Source: Candidatus Pacearchaeota archaeon CG10_big_fil_rev_8_21_14_0_10_32_14
GTDB lineage: Archaea > Nanobdellota > Nanobdellia > Pacearchaeales > GW2011-AR1
Length of the DNA: 24,101 nt
Direction: 5' to 3'
Assembly (NCBI GenBank): GCA_002763085.1
Contig: PFCY01000051.1
Coordinates: 1 to 24,101 of the forward strand
Shown: piece after piece, positions 6,940 to 12,964 of the stretch
How the letters are laid out: every line of letters begins with the position of its first letter
Numbering within the stretch: position 1 is the stretch's first letter
Notes under the pieces: model-generated
Seen by the model: only the letters and a program-made list of their open reading frames with translations
Told to the model about the DNA's origin: nothing
The model's database searches: none
Translations under genes and position numbers: made by a program

Positions 6940-7063
6940 ACAAATTCGTTATTTCAAACATTCCCTGGGCTGGGCGAGGACAGGAGTGGATGGCGAGCAA
7001 TTTCGTGATAAGGGTGTAAGGAGAGATGGTGAGCAAGATTGCGAGTAAGGTTTACGAATTTGT
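6940..7063. repeat. 124-bp palindromic element upstream of radB
   Basis: ACAAATTCGT (6940-6949) is exactly reverse-complementary to 7054-7063. After the left arm comes the family motif CGTTATTTCAAAC, then an inner stem CCTG (6964-6967)/CAGG (6981-6984) and G-rich GTGGATGG. The second half (6991-7020) is an exact copy of 3523-3552. An extra small stem ATTTGT…ACAAAT (6928-6945) overlaps the left arm. No ORF fits. Confidence 0.7.
6991..7020 (+). repeat. 30-bp exact direct repeat, copy 2
   Basis: Identical to 3523-3552; lies in the second half of the palindromic element at 6940-7063. Confidence 0.85.
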
Positions 7064-7104
7064 GAGCGAAACAAAAAGAGGATTAATAAAAATATATGTG
7101 ACGA

Positions 7105-7173
7105 GTGATTTCATTATTTCATTAACTACTCAGGAGGGTAGCTGAGAAGTGGATGGTTGGACAATGAAATCAC
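7105..7173. repeat. 69-bp palindromic element
   Basis: GTGATTTCATT (7105-7115) pairs perfectly with 7163-7173. The core begins TATTTCATTAAC, has an inner stem CTCAG (7129-7133)/CTGAG (7142-7146) and the G-rich AGTGGATGGTTGGAC. Without gaps, 33 of 50 core positions match the 69-bp element inside nth (23077-23145), although the arms differ. It lies 41 bp from the 6940-7063 element. Confidence 0.75.
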
Positions 7174-7282
7174 GAGTAAAAAAGAAAGAGGTATGTTTTA
7201 AGGATTGTTGTTGTAGGAATCTAACATTTTTGAGGAAAGCTTAAATAGAAAATTTATTAATGCGTTAAGTTCAATTAGAGAT

Positions 7283-7753
7283 ATAGAAAAAAATATTATT
7301 GTAGTTGACGAAAAATATAATATTATAAACCTTACACCTCGAAATCTTGTCGATGAGAAAGGCCTCCGATATAGAGTTTCCGCTTTATGGGTAACCGATT
7401 CTAAAGGGAGAATTCTCCTCGCTCAAAGAGTTTTGACTAAAAGGCATAATCCTGGAAAGTGGGGTCGGGCAGTTGCAGGAACAGTTGAAGAAGGAGGATA
7501 GTATGAAGATAATATAAAAAAAGAAACTAAATAAGAATTAGGAGTTGTTTTAAAAAAATTCAATAAAGGACCAAGGGTAAAAAGAGACTCGCATTATAAA
7601 TATTTTACCCAGTGGTTCACAAGCATTATCGATAAACCTATTGAAGAATTTAAAATACAGGAGGAAGAAGTTGCACAAATTAAATGGTTTACTCAAAACG
7701 AACTTGAAGAATTTTTGAAAAACAATCCAGAAGATTTTATTTCAGAGATGTAA
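7283..7753 (+). pseudogene. Decayed Nudix hydrolase
   Basis: Reading from 7283 gives a protein resembling IDI/YfcD-like Nudix hydrolases: IIVVDEKYNIINLTPRN, then RVSALWVTDSKGRILLAQR, KWGRAVAGTVEEGG. The frame is broken by TAG at 7499 and TAA at 7532, both inside the Nudix box (G-x5-E-x7-RE-x2-EE-x-G); the first catalytic-box Glu is also Gly and the box Arg is Lys. It ends at TAA 7751. No ATG, GTG or TTG is available at the 5' end: the codon in the expected place is ATA at 7283, 29 nt after the first T of TTATTAAT (7254-7261), so ATG to ATA is the likely change. The rest reads well (HYKYFTQWFTSIIDKP…), so inactivation looks recent. Two palindromic elements lie just upstream. Stop recoding is unlikely because both TAG and TAA occur. 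Confidence 0.82.
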
Positions 7754-7789
7754 GAGATTGTTAAACTATTTAATTGATCTTTGGAAAGT

Positions 7790-8443
7790 TCATCTCCGTA
7801 ATTTTACAAACACAAATTCCCCGAGATCTTTTGTAATTAAAACACCATGGTGTTTTACACTTTTCATCATGATTTGATAGTCTGTGCTACTTGGAGCATT
7901 GACAGGAACTAAAATCTTTCCACCTTCTTTTAATTGGTCGATTAACCTTTTTGGTATCTCATCGCACGCGGCTGTCACGATAATCCTATCGTAGGGAGCT
8001 TTTTTTCCGAAACCTTTTGTTCCATCCTCTTCATAAATTTCAACATTATTTATTTTAAGTTTTTTTATGATCTGCCTAGCATTAAATATGAGTTCGGGAA
8101 TTATTTCAAGACTTACAATCTTGCCTGACTTACAAATCTCACCAATAAGCGCCGCATTATAACCTGAACCCGTTCCGACTTCAAGGACAGAGAAACCTTT
8201 TTCGTCTTTTAATTCAAGCCACTGGAGCATCATCATGATCGTCGTAGGCTGGCTTATTGTTGAATTATATCCTATAGGCAGGGAGTTATCATCGTATGAA
8301 TTTTTAATAAATTGAGGTAAGACAAAATCCTGGCGCGGAACTTTCTTGAAAGCATCAATTATCTTTTTGTCTTTTACAATTCCGTTCTCTATCCAAAAAT
8401 CGTAAAGTTCTTTTTTTTCTGAACTAAATCTTGATTTTTTCAT
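7790..8443 (-). CDS. pcm: Protein-L-isoaspartate O-methyltransferase
   Basis: A 217-residue enzyme that methylates L-isoaspartyl residues in aged proteins with S-adenosylmethionine, starting their repair. Evidence: the N-terminal V-P-R-x-x-F-V motif (VPRQDFVLPQ, residues 35-44), the conserved substrate loop ISQPTTIMMMLQ (63-74), SAM motif I VLEVGTGSGYNAAL (86-99), GKIVSLEI (107-114) with its acidic residue, YDRIIVTAAC, and GGKILVPVN. Length fits the family. TATTATTA on the minus strand (8466-8473) is 30 nt before the ATG, suggesting its own promoter, although small genes lie just upstream. The 3' end faces the decayed Nudix gene. Confidence 0.93.
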   Translation of the reverse strand: MKKSRFSSEKKELYDFWIENGIVKDKKIIDAFKKVPRQDFVLPQFIKNSYDDNSLPIGYNSTISQPTTIMMMLQWLELKDEKGFSVLEVGTGSGYNAALIGEICKSGKIVSLEIIPELIFNARQIIKKLKINNVEIYEEDGTKGFGKKAPYDRIIVTAACDEIPKRLIDQLKEGGKILVPVNAPSSTDYQIMMKSVKHHGVLITKDLGEFVFVKLRR

Positions 8444-8465
8444 AGAATAATAAGAACTTTGAAAT

Positions 8466-8473
8466 TAATAATA
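8466..8473 (-). promoter_or_regulatory. TATA-like box of pcm
   Basis: TATTATTA on the minus strand, 30 nt before the ATG at 8443. Confidence 0.4.
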
Positions 8474-8497
8474 TTTGTGTCCCTTTTAAAAAGAAAA

Positions 8498-8638
8498 TTA
8501 AAATAATGATGGGCAAAGACTAACTTTAGACTTTCGATATTCTTTAGCGAGATACTCTCCCTCCCCAAAAAAATCCCTGCCTTCTTCAGACAGAAATCCC
8601 CCATATTCATTAAATAATCGTAGTCCAAGTTTTGCCAT
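8498..8638 (-). CDS. Small protein, 46 aa
   Basis: Not recognised. ATG at 8638, only 3 nt after the stop of the gene at 8642-9040 (TAA-GTC-ATG), so probably co-transcribed and translationally coupled. It reads MAKLGLRLFNEYGGFLSEEGRDFF…, Gly/Glu-rich with G-starting codons frequent, which looks more like coding sequence than the overlapping frame that opens at a TTG at 8628. It ends at 8498, just before the likely pcm promoter. It could be an independent small protein or a remnant of the C-terminus of a longer protein. Confidence 0.45.
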   Translation of the reverse strand: MAKLGLRLFNEYGGFLSEEGRDFFGEGEYLAKEYRKSKVSLCPSLF

Positions 8639-8641
8639 GAC

Positions 8642-9040
8642 TTATTTATCTTTAGAGATTACATAAAATCCCGTTTCAATCCTTAATAATTTTCTGTCTT
8701 TAGTTTGATATACTGCTCTTTCTTGTCTAAAATTCATAGGCATTGAAAAATATCTATGACCTTCTTCTCTTTCTCCGAAATGTGAACCTCGTTCAACTAG
8801 ATTAAATCTGTCTCCACTGTCAATTTCAACGAAAGGATTTTCTCCAAAATCATATCTGACAACTTTACGTCCATGCTCTTTAAATTCAAAAGCAATTTCA
8901 TCTCTTTGTATATTTCCTTGAGCATCAACTACAATATAATCAAGTCGAGAAACCCAAACTACTCCATTTCCATCTTCAATTTCATTTTCTGGAAAACCGT
9001 TAGAATCTAATAAACAATTAAGATGAAATCTTTCAACCGT
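8642..9040 (-). CDS. Hypothetical protein with ACG in the start position, 132 aa
   Basis: An open frame of 138 codons (9058-8642) with no ATG, GTG or TTG near its 5' end. GTATAAAA at 9062-9069 (minus TTTTATAC) has its first T exactly 29 nt before an ACG at 9040, the spacing that marks ATG starts elsewhere here. The protein would read (M)VERFHLNCLLDSNGFPENE… and continues with coding-like sequence (DYIVVDAQGNIQRDEIAFEF, EREEGHRYFSMPMNFRQER, LLRIETGFYVIS). The frame is intact to TAA. Either ACG initiates, or ATG mutated recently and the gene is silent. Family unknown; soluble and acidic. The 46-aa gene follows after 3 nt. Confidence 0.6.
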   Translation of the reverse strand, partial: TVERFHLNCLLDSNGFPENEIEDGNGVVWVSRLDYIVVDAQGNIQRDEIAFEFKEHGRKVVRYDFGENPFVEIDSGDRFNLVERGSHFGEREEGHRYFSMPMNFRQERAVYQTKDRKLLRIETGFYVISKDK

Positions 9041-9061
9041 AAAAAGTTGATGATTAATTTA

Positions 9062-9069
9062 GTATAAAA
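9062..9069 (-). promoter_or_regulatory. TATA box of the ACG-start gene
   Basis: TTTTATAC on the minus strand, 29 nt before the ACG at 9040. Confidence 0.5.
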
Positions 9070-9124
9070 ATATTTATGTTATAGAATAATTATAAAAATT
9101 TATTCACATAAAATACTGGCTTAA

Positions 9125-9388
9125 TTACTTTAATTTCTTGAAGTCGCCTTCAATCTTGTCAAGGTCTTTTGTTATTGCTGCAACAGCATCTTGAACAGCT
9201 TTCTTAGGCGCCTTGCCCTTCGTTTGAAGAAGCATAACAGGTAACTTTGTAGGATGATCTCTTTTCCAAGCTACAAAACTTACAGTTGAGTCGTTATTAA
9301 GATAAACTCTTAAAATTTCAGCTAAAGTAACATTTTCAATTTGAAACTCAATTTCGTCTTTCTCTGATTTTAAAACATTAATTTCCAT
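9125..9388 (-). CDS. rpoL: DNA-directed RNA polymerase subunit L (Rpo11)
   Basis: An 87-residue small subunit that pairs with Rpo3 (subunit D) in the archaeal RNA polymerase assembly platform. It matches the RpoL/RPB11 family in length and pattern: N-terminal MEINVLKSEKDEIEFQIEN, the alpha-like motif TLAEILRVYLNND (about 22-34), a loop with HPTKLPVMLLQTKG where the family has a conserved HP, and a C-terminal helix (AVAAITKDLDKIEGDFKKL). TTTATAAA (9410-9417) is 29 nt before the ATG and contains the stop codon of the upstream regulator gene (9411-9413), a very compact arrangement. Confidence 0.92.
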   Translation of the reverse strand: MEINVLKSEKDEIEFQIENVTLAEILRVYLNNDSTVSFVAWKRDHPTKLPVMLLQTKGKAPKKAVQDAVAAITKDLDKIEGDFKKLK

Positions 9389-9409
9389 TTAATAGAATCA
9401 AAAAGGTGA

Positions 9410-9417
9410 TTTATAAA
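9410..9417 (-). promoter_or_regulatory. TATA box of rpoL, overlapping the upstream stop codon
   Basis: TTTATAAA, 29 nt before the ATG at 9388; the TAA of the upstream gene is inside it. Confidence 0.65.
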
Positions 9418-10244
9418 GCTTTTTCTTCATCTTCTGGCTCTATTTTCACTATTTCTGTATCAATATTATCACCTTTTTTTACATTCTCTATTCGCTCATA
9501 CTCTTCTTTTAGCGCCTCTTCCTCGGCTTCCCTAAGAATCTGCACATTCTTCTTATAAGAAAATTCATCTTGAATTCTATTCAAATCCTTGACCTTCATG
9601 TCCCTCATTTCATCTTTTATAACGTCAAATCTCAAAAGATCAAACTTACCCTTCCTTATGAGCAATTGGTCTCTTTCTCCTAGATCATAATTTTTATCTA
9701 TATCCACATCCCTTCTTATCAAGATATTAAGGTAGCTTTCAAGCTTCTTAACGAGTCGGACATTATCTTCAGGCATCTTTCCCTGCTCTGCCATTCTTAT
9801 CGCGATTTCGCTCTCTCCGATTTCTAACGCCAATTGCGCCTGACTCATTTTTTTATCTCTTCGTGTCCTCATAATGATCCAGTGAAAATTATCGATTAAC
9901 GGGACTAACGGTTTCCCAGAAATATTTACAAATTTCTTTTCATAATTCTTATCTATAATCTCCTTAAGAGTAAGGTTGTAATTTGCTATCTCTTTTTTCT
10001 TTTTCTCTTCCTCTTGTTTTTTTTCCATAAATTCCTTACCCCTATTTTTTGCCAGCTCTTCGCTGACTTTTTTTATAGCAGCCTCTTCTCTTTTTATTTG
10101 CTCTGATTTTGGCATTCTAAAAATAGGGATTTTTTCATCATCAGCGCATTTCTCACATATGAGTTCATATCCTTCTTCCATTATTCCATTATATAATTTG
10201 ACATCTTTTCCAGAAATACCGCATATAAAACAAATCTCTTCCAT
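9411..10244 (-). CDS. aMBF1-like transcription factor (zinc ribbon plus HTH) with long C-terminal extension
   Basis: 277 residues from the ATG at 10244. A zinc-ribbon-like N-terminus has C-x2-C pairs at Cys5/Cys8 (CFIC) and Cys30/Cys33 (CEKC). A charged coiled-coil linker (about 48-92, KKQEEEKKKKE) follows. A Cro/C1-type helix-turn-helix covers about 113-178: RTRRDKKMSQAQLALEIGES is the recognition region and ENVRLVKKLESYL the C-terminal helix. This is the layout of archaeal multiprotein bridging factor 1 (about 160 aa), but here about 100 extra charged residues follow, apparently a DPANN-type elaboration. The start was moved from a TTG at 10250 because TTAAAAAA (10266-10273) is 29 nt before 10244. 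It ends inside the rpoL promoter. Confidence 0.8.
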   Translation of the reverse strand: MEEICFICGISGKDVKLYNGIMEEGYELICEKCADDEKIPIFRMPKSEQIKREEAAIKKVSEELAKNRGKEFMEKKQEEEKKKKEIANYNLTLKEIIDKNYEKKFVNISGKPLVPLIDNFHWIIMRTRRDKKMSQAQLALEIGESEIAIRMAEQGKMPEDNVRLVKKLESYLNILIRRDVDIDKNYDLGERDQLLIRKGKFDLLRFDVIKDEMRDMKVKDLNRIQDEFSYKKNVQILREAEEEALKEEYERIENVKKGDNIDTEIVKIEPEDEEKAL

Positions 10245-10265
10245 ATTCAAATCATATTTTAACCG

Positions 10266-10273
10266 TTTTTTAA
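10266..10273 (-). promoter_or_regulatory. TATA-like box of the aMBF1-like gene
   Basis: TTAAAAAA on the minus strand, 29 nt before the ATG at 10244. Confidence 0.45.
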
Positions 10274-10292
10274 GATTGCTGTCATAAAGAAC

Positions 10293-10937
10293 CTACTTCA
10301 ACTTATCTTCTATTTCATTTACATCAGTCGGTTTTACAACTTTATCTTTCTCATTAATGATGATAGTATTTGGATCGGTCACATCATACTTTTCCATAAG
10401 TTTTTTCACAAGTTCACTATCAAGATCCATATCAAAAGAATAAATCACAGTATTATCTAAATTTCCAGTATAAACCACACCTAAAAGCCTTCCAACTTCT
10501 TCACTTTCAGTGATATAATCTTTTTGATTTGAGTAAAAAAATAATATAGTATTCAAATTCAGCGCGCAATCTTTTTGCAGATCTTTGATAAATTCATAAT
10601 GCTCCAATTCAACTAGTGTATAAAATTTCTTCCTATACAAAACTCTGCTATCATGTTTTCCCAGTTTTTTTTCAAGAGCGTCTATCATTCTTCCCTGAAA
10701 ATGTAAATCTTCCGAAACAACATCAAGAGATGTATCTGGACACATATTTGTGCCAAATAATGTAAAATCTATTTTATCCACAAAAATTTCATAGGCGACA
10801 TTATCATGCAGTTGTGAAATTCTTTTAAATTCTAAATACGAAATTAAAAAAGTTATTCCAAATCCAAGCAGAAATATTATACTTCCGATTATTAAAGCCT
10901 GGACATACCTATTTTTATTTTCTATTTTTCTTTCCAT
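10293..10937 (-). CDS. Membrane-anchored protein with thioredoxin-like outer domain lacking CXXC
   Basis: 214 residues. One N-terminal membrane anchor (about 13-34, ALIIGSIIFLLGFGITFLI) follows a basic start, so the rest is probably outside the cell. After a helical part (VVSEDLHFQGRMIDALEKKLG) the C-terminal third reads like a thioredoxin fold: NTILFFYSNQKDY, then VIYSFDMDLDSELVKKLMEKYDVTDPNTIIINEKDK, including the TDPNTIIIN strand that matches the cis-Pro region of thioredoxins. The usual CXXC is replaced by SNQK, so redox activity is not expected. Role unknown. TATAAAAC (10957-10964) is 27 nt before the ATG. It lies next to the GT2 gene. Confidence 0.65.
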   Translation of the reverse strand: MERKIENKNRYVQALIIGSIIFLLGFGITFLISYLEFKRISQLHDNVAYEIFVDKIDFTLFGTNMCPDTSLDVVSEDLHFQGRMIDALEKKLGKHDSRVLYRKKFYTLVELEHYEFIKDLQKDCALNLNTILFFYSNQKDYITESEEVGRLLGVVYTGNLDNTVIYSFDMDLDSELVKKLMEKYDVTDPNTIIINEKDKVVKPTDVNEIEDKLK

Positions 10938-10956
10938 ATATATTGATGATAGTTTA

Positions 10957-10964
10957 GTTTTATA
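10957..10964 (-). promoter_or_regulatory. TATA box of the gene at 10937
   Basis: TATAAAAC on the minus strand, 27 nt before ATG. Confidence 0.55.
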
Positions 10965-10996
10965 TTAATTTATGTCCTTCCCTATTCAAGAAAGCA

Positions 10997-12247
10997 TCAT
11001 TTCCATTTTATAGTTTTAGCGAATATTGCATAAAATATTGAAACCGTCCACCATATTGCAAATAAAACTGAAAAAAGCAAAAAATAAATTGGAATATTGA
11101 TGATAACCCCAGACGAATCCCCGATTTTTCTTATACCATAACGGATATAGGACCCCAAACAGACCATGAACACCAAAACGAAAATGACCACAGGATTTGT
11201 AAAATATTCAAACAAAAATCTTTCTATAAAAAACCTATTTATATCATACGCAGAATAAAAATTGAAATGGATGCTATTATAGAAACTGATCTCAGTAAAA
11301 ACTTTATTAAGTGTATCGCCTATTGCATATATAGCTATGACTAGCGAGAATAAGATACTAATCCAAGCTATAGGTAAGACAAATATTCCTAAATCACCAT
11401 ATTTTTTTCCGAACATAGCTTTATATTTCCACATATTTTTAATCAATCCATAATACCATCTCCTTCTCTGTTTTAATAAATCAGAAAAATGTTTTGGAGC
11501 AATTGTATACGCCGGCGCTTCGAGACAATTCTCAATTCTGTATCCATTAAACTGTATTCTCAAAGCAATCTCTAAATCCTCTGTAATATTTCCGACATCA
11601 TAACCCCCATATTCATCAAAAAAACTTTTTCTATAAGCAGAAAATGCGCCGGGAGTGATATAAATTGAATTTAAAGAAGCAAAAGCTCTTCTCAAAAAAA
11701 GTCCTTGTAGGTATTCAACGTGCTGTACTCTTTGCCAAATTGTTTTTGGTTTTTCTGTAACCATTCCTGGAGTGACGGAATAAACTGTCGGATCTTTGAA
11801 ATATCGTGTCATATTTATAAGACTATAATTCTCAACTCTTGTATCGGCATCCATAGTAAAAATAATCTCGGCATTCGCTTTACTGATTCCAAGATTTAAA
11901 GCGCTTCCTTTTCCCCCATTTTCTTTATGAATAACTTTTAAAAAAGAAAATTCTTTCTCAAGTTTTTTTGCATTAGAAAAAGTATTATCTTTACTTCCAT
12001 CATCAATTACCAAAATATCTAACTTCCCTTTGGGATATTTAGAAACTGCAACACTCCTTATCGTCTTCTCTATTGAATCTTCTTCATTATAAGCCGGAAT
12101 TAAAACCGTAACTTTAGGAAGTTCATTATCAGCGTAGAGTAACTTCTCCTTTTTCCTATACGCAAAAAAACTCAAAATATAAAATGTAGTTGCCACTAAT
12201 CCAAGGTATATAGAAGCATAAATTAATATTCTAATCAATTCCACCAT
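10997..12247 (-). CDS. Membrane family 2 glycosyltransferase (polysaccharide synthase type)
   Basis: 416 residues. One N-terminal membrane helix (about 5-29) is followed by a GT2 catalytic domain: VTVLIPAYNEEDSIEKTI (47-64), ILVIDDGSKDNT (78-89), the nucleotide-sugar DxD motif TMDADTRVE (131-139), the TED acceptor base motif (222-224) and QRRRW (260-264). These four motifs define processive-type synthases such as hyaluronan, PNAG (IcaA/PgaC) and cellulose synthases. About three C-terminal membrane helices (roughly 285-310, 350-370, 390-412) complete the layout. It probably builds or transfers an envelope polysaccharide at the inner membrane face; the sugar is unknown. The promoter at 12270-12277 is framed by an inverted repeat. 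Single-gene unit. Confidence 0.88.
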   Translation of the reverse strand: MVELIRILIYASIYLGLVATTFYILSFFAYRKKEKLLYADNELPKVTVLIPAYNEEDSIEKTIRSVAVSKYPKGKLDILVIDDGSKDNTFSNAKKLEKEFSFLKVIHKENGGKGSALNLGISKANAEIIFTMDADTRVENYSLINMTRYFKDPTVYSVTPGMVTEKPKTIWQRVQHVEYLQGLFLRRAFASLNSIYITPGAFSAYRKSFFDEYGGYDVGNITEDLEIALRIQFNGYRIENCLEAPAYTIAPKHFSDLLKQRRRWYYGLIKNMWKYKAMFGKKYGDLGIFVLPIAWISILFSLVIAIYAIGDTLNKVFTEISFYNSIHFNFYSAYDINRFFIERFLFEYFTNPVVIFVLVFMVCLGSYIRYGIRKIGDSSGVIINIPIYFLLFSVLFAIWWTVSIFYAIFAKTIKWK

Positions 12248-12254
12248 TTTAAAT

Positions 12255-12287
12255 TTCTAAAATCAGGCAATATTTAAGGTTTTAGAA
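12255..12287 (-). promoter_or_regulatory. TATA box of the GT2 gene framed by an 8-bp inverted repeat
   Basis: TTAAATAT (12270-12277 on minus) is 30 nt before the ATG at 12247. It lies within the arms TTCTAAAA (12255-12262) and TTTTAGAA (12280-12287). The dyad could be an operator for a dimeric repressor or a chance AT-rich palindrome. Confidence 0.4.
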
Positions 12288-12298
12288 GGTGAGATAGA

Positions 12299-12748
12299 CT
12301 AATCAGATAAAACCATATTGTAGAGAGTATTCGATTTAGAATTGTAATCTCCATTAACGATTATTTTAGGATTATCTCTCTTAAACTCACTATAACTAAA
12401 AAAAGAATAAGGTCCTTGTCCAGGATCAATATACCCCGCCATGCAATCATTGGCGCATTTATTATGTGTACTTAAATCACCACATTTGCTACTGCAAACA
12501 CTTAATCTTTTATCATAAGAAATCACAGTCATATTTCCAACCAATATAGAATAATTCTTTCCCTCATATACAAAACTTGCGTATGAGATTGTACTATCAA
12601 TATCCACATCCGATTGATAAATGTTGTACAAATCATAATCAGTTTCAAACTCTACTTGATTAGTATTTTTTTGAATTGAAAAAAGGAATAGAATTATCAA
12701 TATCACCAAAACCGCAACACCAATTCCAATCCACACACTCTTTTTCAT
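12299..12748 (-). CDS. Membrane-anchored Cys-rich extracellular protein, 149 aa
   Basis: Not recognised. A basic start (MKKSVW) and one hydrophobic helix (about 5-25, IGIGVAVLVILIILFLF) are followed by a polar domain presumably outside the cell. A cluster of four Cys in CSSKCGDLSTHNKCANDC suggests two disulfides or a metal site. The architecture parallels the genes at 10293 and 13891. TATATAAA (12770-12777) lies 29 nt before the ATG, and the palindromic element 12814-12914 is just upstream. It is probably a surface protein of the glycosylation neighbourhood. Confidence 0.65.
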   Translation of the reverse strand: MKKSVWIGIGVAVLVILIILFLFSIQKNTNQVEFETDYDLYNIYQSDVDIDSTISYASFVYEGKNYSILVGNMTVISYDKRLSVCSSKCGDLSTHNKCANDCMAGYIDPGQGPYSFFSYSEFKRDNPKIIVNGDYNSKSNTLYNMVLSD

Positions 12749-12769
12749 AAGAATAAATAAGAAGTATCA

Positions 12770-12777
12770 TTTATATA
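12770..12777 (-). promoter_or_regulatory. TATA box of the gene at 12748
   Basis: TATATAAA on the minus strand, 29 nt before ATG. Confidence 0.6.
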
Positions 12778-12813
12778 ACTTTCTTTGATTAAATGAATAT
12801 AAAGAGAAGCTTA

Positions 12814-12914
12814 AATTTTTTGGTCGGACTAACGTTAGGAAATTCAAATACGGATAGGGTGGGTCTCTCGTTTGAAAAACGAGATTTAAGTGGGGAATTA
12901 CCGACCAAAAAATT
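12814..12914. repeat. 101-bp palindromic element between scpB and the next gene
   Basis: AATTTTTTGGTCGG (12814-12827) is the exact reverse complement of 12901-12914. Inside are CTAACGTTAG (12829-12838), AATTC (12841-12845) pairing with GAATT (12895-12899), ACGGATAGGGTGGG, and a perfect 8-bp stem with a 3-nt loop (TCTCGTTT 12866-12873, AAACGAGA 12877-12884). The whole folds as a nested multi-stem structure. It shares the CGTTA…ATTCA…GGGTGGG order with the element in nth. It could be a structured RNA (either strand), a 3' structure of scpB, or a non-autonomous element. I found no tRNA, C/D or H/ACA signature. Confidence 0.7.
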
Positions 12915-12964
12915 AGAAAAATTGTTTAATGCAAAAAAAGTTTGATGACTGGCTTAAAATTCAC

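Noticed and set aside
8440..8628. 62-codon frame starting at TTG 8628 and overlapping the pcm ATG
   Set aside because: The overlapping 46-aa frame from ATG 8638 has better coding character and follows the previous stop by 3 nt; the ATGA overlap with pcm can be chance.
12829..12838. Integron attC site (CTAAC…GTTAG)
   Set aside because: The two motifs are adjacent in one small palindrome instead of at the ends of a 60-150 bp stem, and no integrase is present.
12822..12906. tRNA gene within the 12814-12914 hairpin
   Set aside because: The outer stem mimics an acceptor stem, but on neither strand is there a TTCRANY T-loop, a D-arm or an anticodon arm in place.
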